Source: Desulfofustis sp964433645
GTDB taxonomy: Bacteria > Desulfobacterota > Desulfobulbia > Desulfobulbales > Desulfocapsaceae
Direction of reading: 5' to 3'
DNA length: 64,000 nucleotides
Assembly: GCA_964433645.1 (NCBI GenBank)
Contig: CAYSSK010000003.1
Location: 18,572-82,571, forward strand
The position numbers were made by a program, and so were the translations under genes. Below the pieces are notes generated by a model, which saw only the letters and a list, made by a program, of their open reading frames with translations, did no database searches and was not told the DNA's origin. Of the stretch, positions 42,941-52,083 are shown piece by piece (the stretch's first letter is position 1; each line of letters begins with the position of its first letter).

Positions 42941-44353
42941 ATGTTTGATGCAATGGTGATTCTGCCGCTTGTGGCAACGGGTGCCGGCGCCATCCTGATT
43001 ATGCTCGTCGCGGCTTTTGAGACCTTTCGGCGGGAGGGGATTTCCATCCTCGGCATGGGGCTGTTCGCCTTTGCCTTTTTCATTCAGTTGACCGTTGACA
43101 ACAGCGGCGATATTTACCCCTTTGCCGAGGTGTTCAACGGGATGCTCGTCGCCAATACCTTTACCAAGGTGGCCGGCCTGATCATTCTTGCCTGCGGCTT
43201 TTTTTCGGCTCTGGCCGCCCAGACCTATTTCACCCAGAACAAGGGGTTCGTTCTCGAGTTTTACTGCATGCTGCTGTTCGCCGCGTTCGGCATGCTGCTG
43301 ATGACCATGGTTGCCGAATTGATCACGCTGTTCATCGCGCTGGAGATCATGTCCCTGGCCGTTTACACGCTGGTCGGTTATGACCGCCACAGCGTGATCA
43401 GATCCGAGGCGGTTTTGAAATACCTGATGCTCGGCGCTTTCGCCGGCGCCTTCTATGTGATGGGTGCGGTACTGGTGTATGCCGGTACCGGCAGCACCTC
43501 GTTTACCGTCATCGGTGCGGTCATTGCCGACAGCGGCTATCTGGGCAACCCGGCCCTGGTCGGCGGCTCTTTTCTGATACTTTTCGCCTTTTTGTTCAAG
43601 GCCGCGGCTTTTCCGTTCCATGCCTGGGTGATCGATGTCTATGACGGGGCACCGCTACCGGTGACCGGCTTTATGGCGACCGCCGTAAAGACCTCGGTCT
43701 TCGCGGTACTGGCCAATTTTCTGCTGATCAATCCCGAGGTCCATCAGGGCTGGGTCACCTTTTTGTTTTACCTCTCTATCCTGACGATGTTTGCCGGCAA
43801 CCTGATCGCCATCGGTCAGCAGAATCTGAAGCGGATGCTCGCCGCTTCCGGCATCGTCCATACCGGTTATCTGCTCATTGCTCTGGTGGCGCTGGGCAGT
43901 GAGGAGTTCGGCGGCGGGGCGATCCTCTTTTATCTGGCCGCCTACGGTGTCGCAACGCTCGGCCTGTTCGTCGCGCTCTCCTATCTGAGCGGTGCGGACG
44001 AGCGGCGGGTCAGTTTCGACGATTTTCGTGGGCTGGCCAAGGTGCGGCCCTACTCGGCGGCCTGTATCGCCATTTTCCTGCTGTCGATGGCCGGTATTCC
44101 GCCGACGGCCGGGTTCATGGGAAAATTCTATATCATAGTCGGGGCTTTTCAGGCCGGTCATGCAACCCTGGCGGTGCTCGGCATCGTCAGCAGCATCCTG
44201 TCGCTCTGGTACTACCTGCGACTGATCATCGTCATGTATTTCCGGGAGCCGGAACAGCGCTTCGATGTCGCCGAGTTGACGCTGGCGCCGGTGGGCACGA
44301 TCGTTCTGGCCGTTTGCGTGTTTGCCATCAGTTTTTATCCGGTGGTGTTATAG
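42941..44353 (+). CDS. nuoN: NADH-quinone oxidoreductase subunit N
   Basis: 470 residues, the third antiporter-like subunit. FIALEIMSLAVYTLVGYDRH, FKAAAFPFHAWVIDVYDGAP, IGQQNLKRMLAASGIVHTGY and MAGIPPTAGFMGKFYI fit NuoN. It is the last core complex I gene of the operon, 16 bases after nuoM. Confidence 0.96.
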   Translation: MFDAMVILPLVATGAGAILIMLVAAFETFRREGISILGMGLFAFAFFIQLTVDNSGDIYPFAEVFNGMLVANTFTKVAGLIILACGFFSALAAQTYFTQNKGFVLEFYCMLLFAAFGMLLMTMVAELITLFIALEIMSLAVYTLVGYDRHSVIRSEAVLKYLMLGAFAGAFYVMGAVLVYAGTGSTSFTVIGAVIADSGYLGNPALVGGSFLILFAFLFKAAAFPFHAWVIDVYDGAPLPVTGFMATAVKTSVFAVLANFLLINPEVHQGWVTFLFYLSILTMFAGNLIAIGQQNLKRMLAASGIVHTGYLLIALVALGSEEFGGGAILFYLAAYGVATLGLFVALSYLSGADERRVSFDDFRGLAKVRPYSAACIAIFLLSMAGIPPTAGFMGKFYIIVGAFQAGHATLAVLGIVSSILSLWYYLRLIIVMYFREPEQRFDVAELTLAPVGTIVLAVCVFAISFYPVVL

Positions 44354-44423
44354 CCGCCCCAGAACCGATTTCGACAGCCGGCCGGCAAGCCGGCGCATCA
44401 ACCCAATCACAACAGGCATCATC

Positions 44424-44864
44424 ATGAAAGTAAAAGACATTCTGGCCGAAAAAGGAACGCGGGTGGTAACCACCCACGAGCACAACCTGTTGATCGATGT
44501 GGTGGCGCTCTTTTTTGCCAACCGGATCGGCTCGCTGGTGGTGGTTGATAAGTACGACAAGATTTTGGGCATCGTCGCGCCCAATGACGTGCTCAAGGCG
44601 GTCCACCAGCAACCGGAATCCATCTCCAGCGTATCGGTCAGCGAGGTGATGACCAAAGATGTCATCGTGGCCACGCCGGAAGACAAGGTCTCGAACCTGA
44701 TGAGCATCATGACCGAGAACCGTATTCGTCACATCCCGATCATCGACAACGGCAAACTGGCCGGTCTCGTATCCATCGGCGATGCGGTCAAGGCCCAGAT
44801 CACCGAACAGGACGTCGAAATCCGCCATCTCAGAGATTACATGCAGGATAAATACCCCAGTTAA
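44424..44864 (+). CDS. Two-CBS-domain protein at the end of the nuo operon
   Basis: 146 residues made of a CBS pair: KVKDILAEKGTRVVTTHEHN and DKILGIVAPNDVLKAV form the first, VSEVMTKDVIVATPEDKVSN and RHIPIIDNGKLAGLVSIGDAVK the second. CBS pairs bind adenine nucleotides and act as energy sensors; a role in tuning complex I or respiration is only suggested by position, 70 bases after nuoN. The last codons and the stop overlap copy A of the 17-bp repeat. Confidence 0.85.
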   Translation: MKVKDILAEKGTRVVTTHEHNLLIDVVALFFANRIGSLVVVDKYDKILGIVAPNDVLKAVHQQPESISSVSVSEVMTKDVIVATPEDKVSNLMSIMTENRIRHIPIIDNGKLAGLVSIGDAVKAQITEQDVEIRHLRDYMQDKYPS

Positions 44865-44880
44865 GGGACGCTCTTAACTT
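44864..44880 (-). repeat. 17-bp dispersed repeat, copy A (inverted)
   Basis: Read on the minus strand: AAGTTAAGAGCGTCCCT, identical to copies B and C. It starts in the stop codon of the CBS gene. Here the left flank adds a matching arm, so AGTTAAG (44859-44865), loop GGACGCT and CTTAACT (44873-44879) form a seven-pair hairpin that the other copies lack. Confidence 0.8.
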
Positions 44881-45033
44881 GTTAACATTATGAGCCGTAT
44901 ATATCTCGACCTATGACCGGCGGTGCAGCCAGCCAACGGTCGCCGCGGACGCTCGTCAAAGGACGCGCTCTTTCTGGATCTCCGACATGCAGCGACCGGG
45001 TGCGCTACATACCATGGCGAATGTGCACTACGG

Positions 45034-45828
45034 TCATTCCGGTGAACTGCCGGTTTTTCCCACCGGGCAGGCAAACTCACACCGTCGACAGTATTTGATC
45101 GAAATCCTCTCGCCGGCACGTGAAGCCCCGCCTTCGGCGTCGTCCTGGAGCATCCGGTTCGTGCATGAAGGCCGGTCATAAGCACCGTCCCGTGCCGGTA
45201 AGTCCGCCGGGCGGTCGATAGCTGCAATCGGTACCGCTTTTTCAGACAGGGCCTGTTCCGGACAAACCTTTCTGCACGGTGCTGAACAGGCAGCACAGGG
45301 GTCAAAGACGAGCGGGCCGGTCGGACATAATTCCTCTTCAAGAAGCAAGGCCCTGAGCCGCACCCGTGGGCCATAATCAGGAGTAATCAGCATATTATTC
45401 TTGCCGATACACCCCAGCCCGGCCAATACCGCGGCATCCTTGAGAAATACCCCTCCCTTTTCGACGTAATAGTGAAGCCGACGGGTGCGCAGGCCAAAAT
45501 CGGTTTCCAATTGCTGCCGAGTTTGTTCCAGAATTCTTATTAATTGCCGATTACCGATGGTTCCGCGACCGTCCCACCAGTCACGTTCGGGCTGATCTTC
45601 GGGGTGTGACAAAGCGATTACTAAGACCGTTCCTTCTGTTTCCAGGCAATCGAGCGGGTTCCGGTCCGGAGGTGTGTCGGCGTCTACCCTGCCGTCGATA
45701 CCGGTATGGCTTCCGATTTCGGGAAAGATACGGTGTGACGGAGACAGCCTGAGGTTCGCCATACCGGCAAGACCGGCCAGATGCGCGCCGTTGTCGGTGG
45801 CTCGATCAATAATCCGTTTTTCGAGCAT
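45034..45828 (-). CDS. QueG-like iron-sulfur protein, short form
   Basis: 264 residues. The C-terminal part carries two 4Fe-4S patterns, CAACSAPCRKVCP and CRRCEFACPVG, and the middle has VEKGGVFLKDAAVLAGLGCIGKNNMLI, as in epoxyqueuosine reductase QueG. It is about 100 residues shorter than QueG and lacks its C-terminal helical repeats, so tRNA modification is doubtful; many anaerobes have such short relatives of unknown role. GGAGG seven bases before the ATG at 45828 fixes the start; the open frame extends to 45879. It converges with the CBS gene. Confidence 0.8.
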   Translation of the reverse strand: MLEKRIIDRATDNGAHLAGLAGMANLRLSPSHRIFPEIGSHTGIDGRVDADTPPDRNPLDCLETEGTVLVIALSHPEDQPERDWWDGRGTIGNRQLIRILEQTRQQLETDFGLRTRRLHYYVEKGGVFLKDAAVLAGLGCIGKNNMLITPDYGPRVRLRALLLEEELCPTGPLVFDPCAACSAPCRKVCPEQALSEKAVPIAAIDRPADLPARDGAYDRPSCTNRMLQDDAEGGASRAGERISIKYCRRCEFACPVGKTGSSPE

Positions 45829-45904
45829 AGTGCCGTCCTCCACGGGGATTGTCTTTGCCAGGGGGAACTGATGTATCATATCAATCGTTGCTCTCCGGCG
45901 TGAA

Positions 45905-46897
45905 TCAAGTCTTGTGGCGAGCCGGTGGCGCCATGAATTCCGGGCCGATCGGATCTTTGATCGTCTCGTTCAAAATCTGCTGCACGCGTTGCCGGGCAGC
46001 CTGGTCAAGGCTCCAGCCGAAAACGTCGGCCAGGGGATCCATCTGCTCCGGTCTCCGTCCGCCCCAGAGCGCGATTTCCACTCCCTGATCCAGAATCCAG
46101 CGAACAGCCAACGGCAGGAGGTCTTTGTCTTTTTCGGCGGCAAGCTCCTTGAGCTCATCGACGGCGCCAAGGTACTGATCAAAGCGCGGTTGCTGAAATT
46201 TCGGATCTTTCTTGCGCAGATCGTCGCCGTGAAATTCACGCTGGCGATGCATCGAGCTGCTCAAAAGACCGCGGCACAGGGCTCCGTAGGTCATCAGCGC
46301 GATCTTGTTGGCCTGGCAGTACGGTTTGATCTCGTTATCGATTTCCTGTTCAAAGATATTGTAGGGTGGCTGGCACAGATGAAGCGGTGATTCTGTGCGA
46401 AAAGCATCCATTTGTTCCGGAGAAAAATTTGAGACACCGATGGCGCCGATTTTTCCCTCCAGGAGTAGCTTGTTCATTGCCTCTGCTGTCTCTTCGTAAG
46501 GAACCAGAGGATCAGGCCAATGCACAAAGTAGATGTCTATCCGATCGACCCGGAGTCGACGAAGCGAGTCGTCGATTTCTTTATTGATGCGACCAGGAGT
46601 AGCATTGCGCCAAACCCGTCCTTGTTCGTTCCACTCAAGACCTACCTTGGTGGAAATCAAAATCTTGTCCCGTTGTTCATACTGGGCCAGCGCTTTGCCG
46701 ACGATTTCCTCGGAGCGGCCGAAACCGTATACGGGTGCCGTATCCACAATATTAACTCCCTTCTCCAGAGCGGCATGAATCGTCCTGATTGATTCCTTCT
46801 CGTCCGATCCGCCCCACATCCATCCTCCGATGGCCCATGTTCCCAAAGCCACCCGGCTCACTTTAACATTTGTATGCGGGATAGTGGTGTAGTCCAT
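45905..46897 (-). CDS. Aldo/keto reductase
   Basis: 330 residues, TIM-barrel NAD(P)H-dependent reductase. The catalytic tetrad is visible in order: Asp and Tyr in NIVDTAPVYGFGRSEEIVG, Lys in LISTKVGLEW, His in YFVHWPDP; GAIGVSNFSPEQ and ALWGGRRPEQM complete the family pattern. The substrate is open; relatives act on methylglyoxal and other aldehydes. GGGAGG is eight bases before the ATG. It lies upstream of the QueG-like gene on the same strand, 76 bases apart. Confidence 0.92.
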   Translation of the reverse strand: MDYTTIPHTNVKVSRVALGTWAIGGWMWGGSDEKESIRTIHAALEKGVNIVDTAPVYGFGRSEEIVGKALAQYEQRDKILISTKVGLEWNEQGRVWRNATPGRINKEIDDSLRRLRVDRIDIYFVHWPDPLVPYEETAEAMNKLLLEGKIGAIGVSNFSPEQMDAFRTESPLHLCQPPYNIFEQEIDNEIKPYCQANKIALMTYGALCRGLLSSSMHRQREFHGDDLRKKDPKFQQPRFDQYLGAVDELKELAAEKDKDLLPLAVRWILDQGVEIALWGGRRPEQMDPLADVFGWSLDQAARQRVQQILNETIKDPIGPEFMAPPARHKT

Positions 46898-47432
46898 GCG
46901 ATCCTCCCTGATAAAGATGATTGTTCATGCTGCCGTTATAGGGTGTCGACCAAGCAGTTTAAGACGGGAAACGACCCGAACGGATAGACTCCACAGATAG
47001 CTTGATGGAAGAACCGTGACTCCCGGCACATCATTCATCAATTGCGGTCGTCTTCATTTTTGTTTGATCGGACCACGGTCAAGAGCGATAGTTTTCAGAT
47101 CAATCAATGAGGTCCCGGACCTTGGTGAAACATACCTCTTTGAACGGTACAAGCTGTATTGATTGTTCAGTTGTCAGTTGCCCGAGTCGTAACGATAGTA
47201 CCAAGTAAAACTCCTAGTACCGGATTTGGACATTGTCAACTTTCAGGCAAAGTCAGCTGGAAAATGGTTTTCCACACGATGTCTGCATCAACGAGATACT
47301 CGCGGAAACTGTCTTCGTTTGCCCTGAATTTGAACGAAAGCTCGAGTTTTTCAAGCGAGCCGCGAAAGGTATCGGGAACACGCTTACTAGATATTTCGTT
47401 GACGAGGGAAAACCGGTCAGGTAGCATGATGC
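46898..47432. other. Region between aldo/keto reductase and RAYT transposase, no supported gene
   Basis: About 535 bases. A 63-residue minus-strand frame (47236-47427) has GAGG before its ATG, and a plus-strand frame of the same length overlaps it; neither has a recognisable sequence and at most one could be real. No copy of the 17-bp repeat was found here. Confidence 0.3.
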
Positions 47433-48440
47433 ATGCCTCGTCAGTCCCGCATAGATTTTCCTGGCGCTCTGCATCATATAATTGGCCGAGGTATTGAACG
47501 TCGCACCATCTTTGCGGACGATCAAGACTGCTATAATTTCATTGAGCGCTTGGGTACAATTCTCACGCAAAGTGATACGAGGTGTTATGCCTGGGCGCTG
47601 CTGCCCAATCACTTCCATCTGCTTCTTCGCACTGGAAATAAATCGATTTCCTCTGTAATGAGGCGGTTGCTGACCGGCCATGCCACCTATTTCAATCGTC
47701 GTCACGGTCGCTGCGGCCATTTGTTTCAGAATCGTTATAAGTCGATTCTCTGCCAGGAAGACGCCTATTTGTTGGAACTGGTCCGCTATATTCATTTGAA
47801 TCCATTGCGGGCACTTCGTGTCAAAAACCTCAAACAGTTGGCTCGTTATCCTTTCTCAGGTCATGCCATTCTCATGGGAAAACATGAATTATCATGGCAG
47901 GAAACGGGCGCAGTACTGGCCTATTTTGGCACCAAGATAAAACAGGCCCGAAACGCATATCGCATCTTCGTTGCCGAAGGAATAACACAAGAGCGACGGG
48001 ATGATTTGACCAGTGGCGGCTTGATTCGTGATTTGCGGGGATGGACGGCAACAGAGCGGGGTAATGACGCTGCTGCCAATTCCAGAAGCGGTGAACGCAT
48101 CCTTGGCGATAGTGAATTTGTTGCCGAAGCCCTGGCCCGGGATTCGGAGGTTTTGAATCGCCGTTATGCGCTACTGACCGGCGGATTCGATGTTGATGTT
48201 ATTGCCGCACGTATCGCTCACATATTGAACATGGATGTCCAGGAGGTCTGGCAACCGGGAAAATTCAAACGGCTGGTTGCGGCCCGCAGCTTGTTGTGCT
48301 TTTGGGCGGTGCGGGAGTTGGGTGAGAGCATGACTGCGATGGCCAGACGTTTGGGGGTTTCAACCGTAGCCGTCAGCAAGTCGGTGGAGCGTGGGGAGCG
48401 CATTGCCAATGAGATGGGTTATTCGTTGTTTGAAAATTAA
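47433..48440 (+). CDS. REP-associated tyrosine transposase (RAYT) with DnaA-like C-terminus
   Basis: 335 residues. The N-terminal 170 are a Y1/HUH transposase of the RAYT type: MPRQSRIDFPGALHHIIGRG, the metal pair His60-Phe-His62 in LLPNHFHLLLR, and GHLFQNRYKSILCQ followed by YIHLNPLRA. The last 110 residues resemble the DNA-binding domain of DnaA (AHILNMDVQEVWQPG, AARSLLCFWAVRELG, GVSTVAVSKSVERGE). RAYTs nick and mobilise or maintain short palindromic repeats rather than whole insertion sequences. Copy B of the 17-bp repeat begins one base after the stop, and copies A and C lie within 4 kb, so these are its probable substrate. Confidence 0.9.
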   Translation: MPRQSRIDFPGALHHIIGRGIERRTIFADDQDCYNFIERLGTILTQSDTRCYAWALLPNHFHLLLRTGNKSISSVMRRLLTGHATYFNRRHGRCGHLFQNRYKSILCQEDAYLLELVRYIHLNPLRALRVKNLKQLARYPFSGHAILMGKHELSWQETGAVLAYFGTKIKQARNAYRIFVAEGITQERRDDLTSGGLIRDLRGWTATERGNDAAANSRSGERILGDSEFVAEALARDSEVLNRRYALLTGGFDVDVIAARIAHILNMDVQEVWQPGKFKRLVAARSLLCFWAVRELGESMTAMARRLGVSTVAVSKSVERGERIANEMGYSLFEN

Positions 48441-50094
48441 TAAGTTAAGAGCGTCCCTCGTTTTTTCCCTTTGCGTTGCCGCGGGGGCGCAGGCCGGTGA
48501 AATCGAGGTTGAAAGCAGAATCGTTGCCGCGACGGTCTATCCGAATCGGGCCACGGTGACCAGGGAGGCCATCGTTGATCTGCCGGCTGGATCGAGTGTC
48601 ATGATGTTTCGCGGACTGCCTGCACATCTGCTGACTGATTCTTTGCGGATCGAGGGTCAGGCTGCGGGCAAGGTCACGTTCGGGGCGTTGATGCATCGGC
48701 TGGAGTCCCAGGCGGAACTCGTCGTGCCGAAAGAGCAGGAACTGGTTGCTCGGATCGAGAATCTCAAGGATCAACGAAAGGAGATTGACGCGGAGCGCCA
48801 TGGATTGTCCGCGCAAAGACAATTCCTCGAGCATCTTGGTGATCATGCCGGAGACCGGATTAGCGAGGAAATAGCCGAACTTCGGCTTGCTCCCGAGGAG
48901 TGGAGCAAGGCCGCGCTGGCTATCGGCAGTTCCACGCAGACCATACTCAAGGCTGATCTTGCTCATCAAATCACCATTCGAGACCTTGACCGAACCATAA
49001 AGTCACTGGAGACGGAACTATCGCAACTGCATACCGGTCGACGCAATACCTATGAAGTGCAGGTACCGCTGGCGGCGGACCAAGCAACCCGGTTGACGGT
49101 TCATCTTCGATATCAGATTCCCGATGTGTCCTGGCGGCCGGTGTATGATGCCAGACTCGATACGAAAACCGGGGAGTTGTCGCTTATTCAATACGGTGCC
49201 GTGCGGCAGAACTCCGGAGAAGATTGGCATCAGATCCGTCTGGTATTGTCGACCGCCCAGCCGCATCGCGGTTCCAGCCTGCCCGAATTAAAACCGCTTT
49301 GGGTTGATCTGTACGAACCCGGTAAGCGAGAAACGGCGGTCAATAGAGAAATGTTCAAGATGGCAGCTCCGCAAAAGAGCCTGGATGCGACGGCCGATAT
49401 GCTCTCTGGCACAGGAAACGCCAATCTGGAAGAAGCCGAGTTCGTCGGACCGGAGATGCAAACCGACGGTTATGTAACGGAATATGCTATCCCCGGACAG
49501 GTCAATGTCGCCTCCGGTGGGACCGAGAGCACAGTGATGTGCGGCAGCTTTTCAACCGACAATCGTTTGCAGATCCAGATTAAACCACAGGTCAGCAACG
49601 AGGCCTTTGTCGTCAGCCACGCGATACTGGCAGGGGAGGCCGTATTGTTGCCGGGTAAGGCCAGTCTCTTTCGTGACGGCGCCTATGTGGGCCAGCTCGA
49701 ATTGCCTCTGTTGCGCCCCGGTCAGGCTCAAGATATCGGCTTTGGAGTTGATGACCGGATAGCCATAACGCGCAATATCCTGAAAGATATGCGCAGTAAT
49801 CCGACCCTGCTGTCACGTGATAACCAATGGGAACGGCACGTTGCAACCGTCATCATGAATCAAGGCACGGCAGCGGCTGATATCATGGTCCTGGAAACAA
49901 TGCCGGTACCCCGGCATGATACTATCGATGTCGAAATTCTGGAAGAGCAGACAACGCAGGGTTACGAACAGGATATCGATGACGTCAAAGGGTTGCTGCG
50001 GTGGCATATACCACTGGCAGCCGGAGAGCAGACGCGCCTGACCCTTGGTTGGCGGGTGAGTTGGCCGAAGGATCAGGAGATATCCGGTTTATAA
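48430..50094 (+). CDS. MuiA-like protein (DUF4140/DUF4139), secreted; 5' end overlaps RAYT
   Basis: About 554 residues from a TTG at 48430. A signal peptide (LRASLVFSLCVAAGAQA-GE) precedes a DUF4140-type N-terminal domain (IVAATVYPNRATVTREAIVDLPAG), a coiled coil (about 90-200) and a DUF4139 beta-rich domain (RYQIPDVSWRPVYDARLDTKTGEL to the C-terminus). MuiA-like proteins are envelope proteins of unclear activity. The first codons of the signal peptide (KLRAS) are encoded by copy B of the repeat and the likely start lies inside the transposase gene, so the original 5' end has been replaced. A GTG or ATG further left (48391-48409) would add a non-signal-like extension. Confidence 0.78.
   Translation: MKINKLRASLVFSLCVAAGAQAGEIEVESRIVAATVYPNRATVTREAIVDLPAGSSVMMFRGLPAHLLTDSLRIEGQAAGKVTFGALMHRLESQAELVVPKEQELVARIENLKDQRKEIDAERHGLSAQRQFLEHLGDHAGDRISEEIAELRLAPEEWSKAALAIGSSTQTILKADLAHQITIRDLDRTIKSLETELSQLHTGRRNTYEVQVPLAADQATRLTVHLRYQIPDVSWRPVYDARLDTKTGELSLIQYGAVRQNSGEDWHQIRLVLSTAQPHRGSSLPELKPLWVDLYEPGKRETAVNREMFKMAAPQKSLDATADMLSGTGNANLEEAEFVGPEMQTDGYVTEYAIPGQVNVASGGTESTVMCGSFSTDNRLQIQIKPQVSNEAFVVSHAILAGEAVLLPGKASLFRDGAYVGQLELPLLRPGQAQDIGFGVDDRIAITRNILKDMRSNPTLLSRDNQWERHVATVIMNQGTAAADIMVLETMPVPRHDTIDVEILEEQTTQGYEQDIDDVKGLLRWHIPLAAGEQTRLTLGWRVSWPKDQEISGL
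48442..48458 (+). repeat. 17-bp dispersed repeat, copy B
   Basis: AAGTTAAGAGCGTCCCT directly after the RAYT stop codon and inside the signal-peptide codons of the next gene. Identical to copies A and C. Confidence 0.85.
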
Positions 50095-50772
50095 AGAATC
50101 AGCCGGCTGCTCAAACCAGCGTGATGCAGGATGTGAAACTGAACGAGTTTCACCTTGTTTTGAGGACAGCCCGGAGTGTCTGTAGTTATTAAATGGGAGG
50201 TGAGCCATTTGCAAAGCAATCTTTTCGCCCAAACTCTGCGTTATGCTCAAAATTTTATCCTCGGAATATCAAATATATGCCTGTGGTAAAATTTTTCGCA
50301 TGCCTTGATTTTGAACGAAAATCTAAGATTTGCAAAAGGCTCAGGTGAAAATCTTAATAGATACGTACGAAAAAAACGAATGCAAAGTTTATAAGTTAAG
50401 AGCGTCCCTCCTGTTGGAAAAATGATTTGTTTCAGGGGGAGAAATAGGATAGGCTGGAGTTATACAGCAATACGATTTTCGGGGCCGGAACGGGTACCTT
50501 TGCGTGCTGGCCTGTGTGTGCCGGTGGCCTCCGTTGCGGTCGAGCCGGTGGAGCGGAATTTCGTGATAAACGCTGAATTCTGATTCGTCTGCACCTCCTC
50601 TCGATGCGTCCTCCGGCATCACCGCGACCGGCAGTATGGCCCTTTGTTTCCGTTGATCCCACCGGATCACTTGCCCTGGTGACCGAAGAGCGGGAATGCT
50701 CCGTATACCGGACACCTCTTCCCGGCTGCAGCTCCCGCAGATGAGATAACCTGTCACGAAGACGAGGTGATT
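50095..50772. other. Intergenic region with repeat copy C
   Basis: About 680 bases with no supported gene. It holds an AT-rich palindrome AAATCTAAGATTT (50319-50331) and repeat copy C; the last 150 bases probably contain the cfa promoter, though none is clear. Confidence 0.35.
50393..50409 (+). repeat. 17-bp dispersed repeat, copy C
   Basis: AAGTTAAGAGCGTCCCT, same strand as copy B and 1.95 kb from it, in the non-coding stretch between the MuiA-like and cfa genes. Flanks are unlike those of A and B beyond a shared AT-rich left side. Confidence 0.85.
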
Positions 50773-51921
50773 ATGAGAAGGATATTTCGTCAAGCTGCCG
50801 AGCGCTATCTGAAAAAAATGTTTGGGCAGGCCGATATTGCCATCGACGGCGAGCGTCCGTGGGATGTCAAGGTGCGCGACCCGCGCTTCTTCGAAGCGGT
50901 ATTTGCCGGGGGATCCCTGGGCCTCGGCGAATCCTACATGCGCGGCTGGTGGGAGTGCCAGGCCTTGAACCAGTTTTTTTTCCGATTGCTGCAGCAGGGG
51001 CTTGATCGCAGCTATTGCCGGAAGATTCCGGAAATATTCGGCAAGGTCCGGGCCCTGCTGCTCAATCGGCAAAGCAGGCGACGGGCCTTTCACATCGGTG
51101 AGCACCACTACGATGCGGGCAACGATCTGTTCGAGCTGATGCTCGATGAGCACATGACCTATAGCTGCGGCTACTGGCGCAATGCAAAGTCGCTCGATCA
51201 GGCGCAGGAAGCCAAACTCGACCTGATCTGCCGCAAGCTCAACCTCCAGCCCGGGATGCGATTGCTCGATATCGGCTGCGGGTGGGGCAGTCTGGTCCTC
51301 TATGCGGCACGTCACTATGGCGTCGAGGCCGTCGGTTTGACCGTGTCGGAGGAGCAGGCGGACTTTGCCCGCCGGCGTTGCGAGGGATTGCCGGTCGACA
51401 TCCGGCTCCAGGACTATCGCGATCTTGACGGAGAGTTTGAGGCCATCGCTTCGGTGGGCATGTTCGAGCATGTCGGTTATAAGAATTATCAGACTTTCAT
51501 GGACGTTGCCGAACGATCCCTGCGGCCGGGCGGCCTGTTTCTGCTGCATACTATCGGTTCCAACAAGACCGTTTATGCCTGCGACCCCTGGTTTGACAAA
51601 TATATCTTCCCCAACGGGATGCTGCCTTCGATCAGGCAGATCGGCAGGACCATCGAATCCAGATTTATCATGGAAGATTGGCAGAACCTTGGGGTCGATT
51701 ATGAAAAGACGGTCCTGTCCTGGTATAATAATTTCGAAAAGAACTGGGCGCGGCTCAGACAAAAGTATGGCGAGCCCTTTTACCGGATGTGGCGTTATTA
51801 CCTGCTCTCCGTCGCGGGCGGTTTTCGGGCCCGGTACATACAGGTCTGGCAGATCGTACTCGCTCCGCAGGGCAACGCCGCCGGCTATCAAAGCGTCCGC
51901 TGCCCTCATTGCCTTGAGTAG
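50773..51921 (+). CDS. cfa: Cyclopropane-fatty-acyl-phospholipid synthase
   Basis: 382 residues. The N-terminal region (VRDPRFFEAVFAGGSLGLGESYMRGWW in two adjoining parts) and the SAM methyltransferase fold are present: HIGEHHYDAGNDLFELMLD, MTYSCGYW, LDIGCGWGSLVLYAARHYG, SVGMFEHVGYKNYQTFM and FPNGMLPSI. It transfers a methylene from SAM to unsaturated membrane lipids, usually in stationary phase or acid stress. GAGG (50764-50767) sets the ATG at 50773; a GTG at 50767 overlaps the site. It is monocistronic as far as visible. Confidence 0.94.
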   Translation: MRRIFRQAAERYLKKMFGQADIAIDGERPWDVKVRDPRFFEAVFAGGSLGLGESYMRGWWECQALNQFFFRLLQQGLDRSYCRKIPEIFGKVRALLLNRQSRRRAFHIGEHHYDAGNDLFELMLDEHMTYSCGYWRNAKSLDQAQEAKLDLICRKLNLQPGMRLLDIGCGWGSLVLYAARHYGVEAVGLTVSEEQADFARRRCEGLPVDIRLQDYRDLDGEFEAIASVGMFEHVGYKNYQTFMDVAERSLRPGGLFLLHTIGSNKTVYACDPWFDKYIFPNGMLPSIRQIGRTIESRFIMEDWQNLGVDYEKTVLSWYNNFEKNWARLRQKYGEPFYRMWRYYLLSVAGGFRARYIQVWQIVLAPQGNAAGYQSVRCPHCLE

Positions 51922-52083
51922 ACAAATAAGCCGGGAACAGATCGTTGCCGGTATCGCCTGAAGCGGTCGATTTTCTTTTTAGGTGTCGTTCGGCCGGCGG
52001 TCGGTTCCTGTCATATCTCCTCTTGCCGCTGTTGCTCCCGACTCCCTGAGCACCGCTGAACAGAGCTCTGTCGCACAAGGGTT

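Noticed and set aside
47236..47427. 63-codon minus-strand frame with GAGG before its ATG
   Set aside because: Overlaps an equally long plus-strand frame, has no recognisable sequence and abuts the RAYT start; not strong enough to call.
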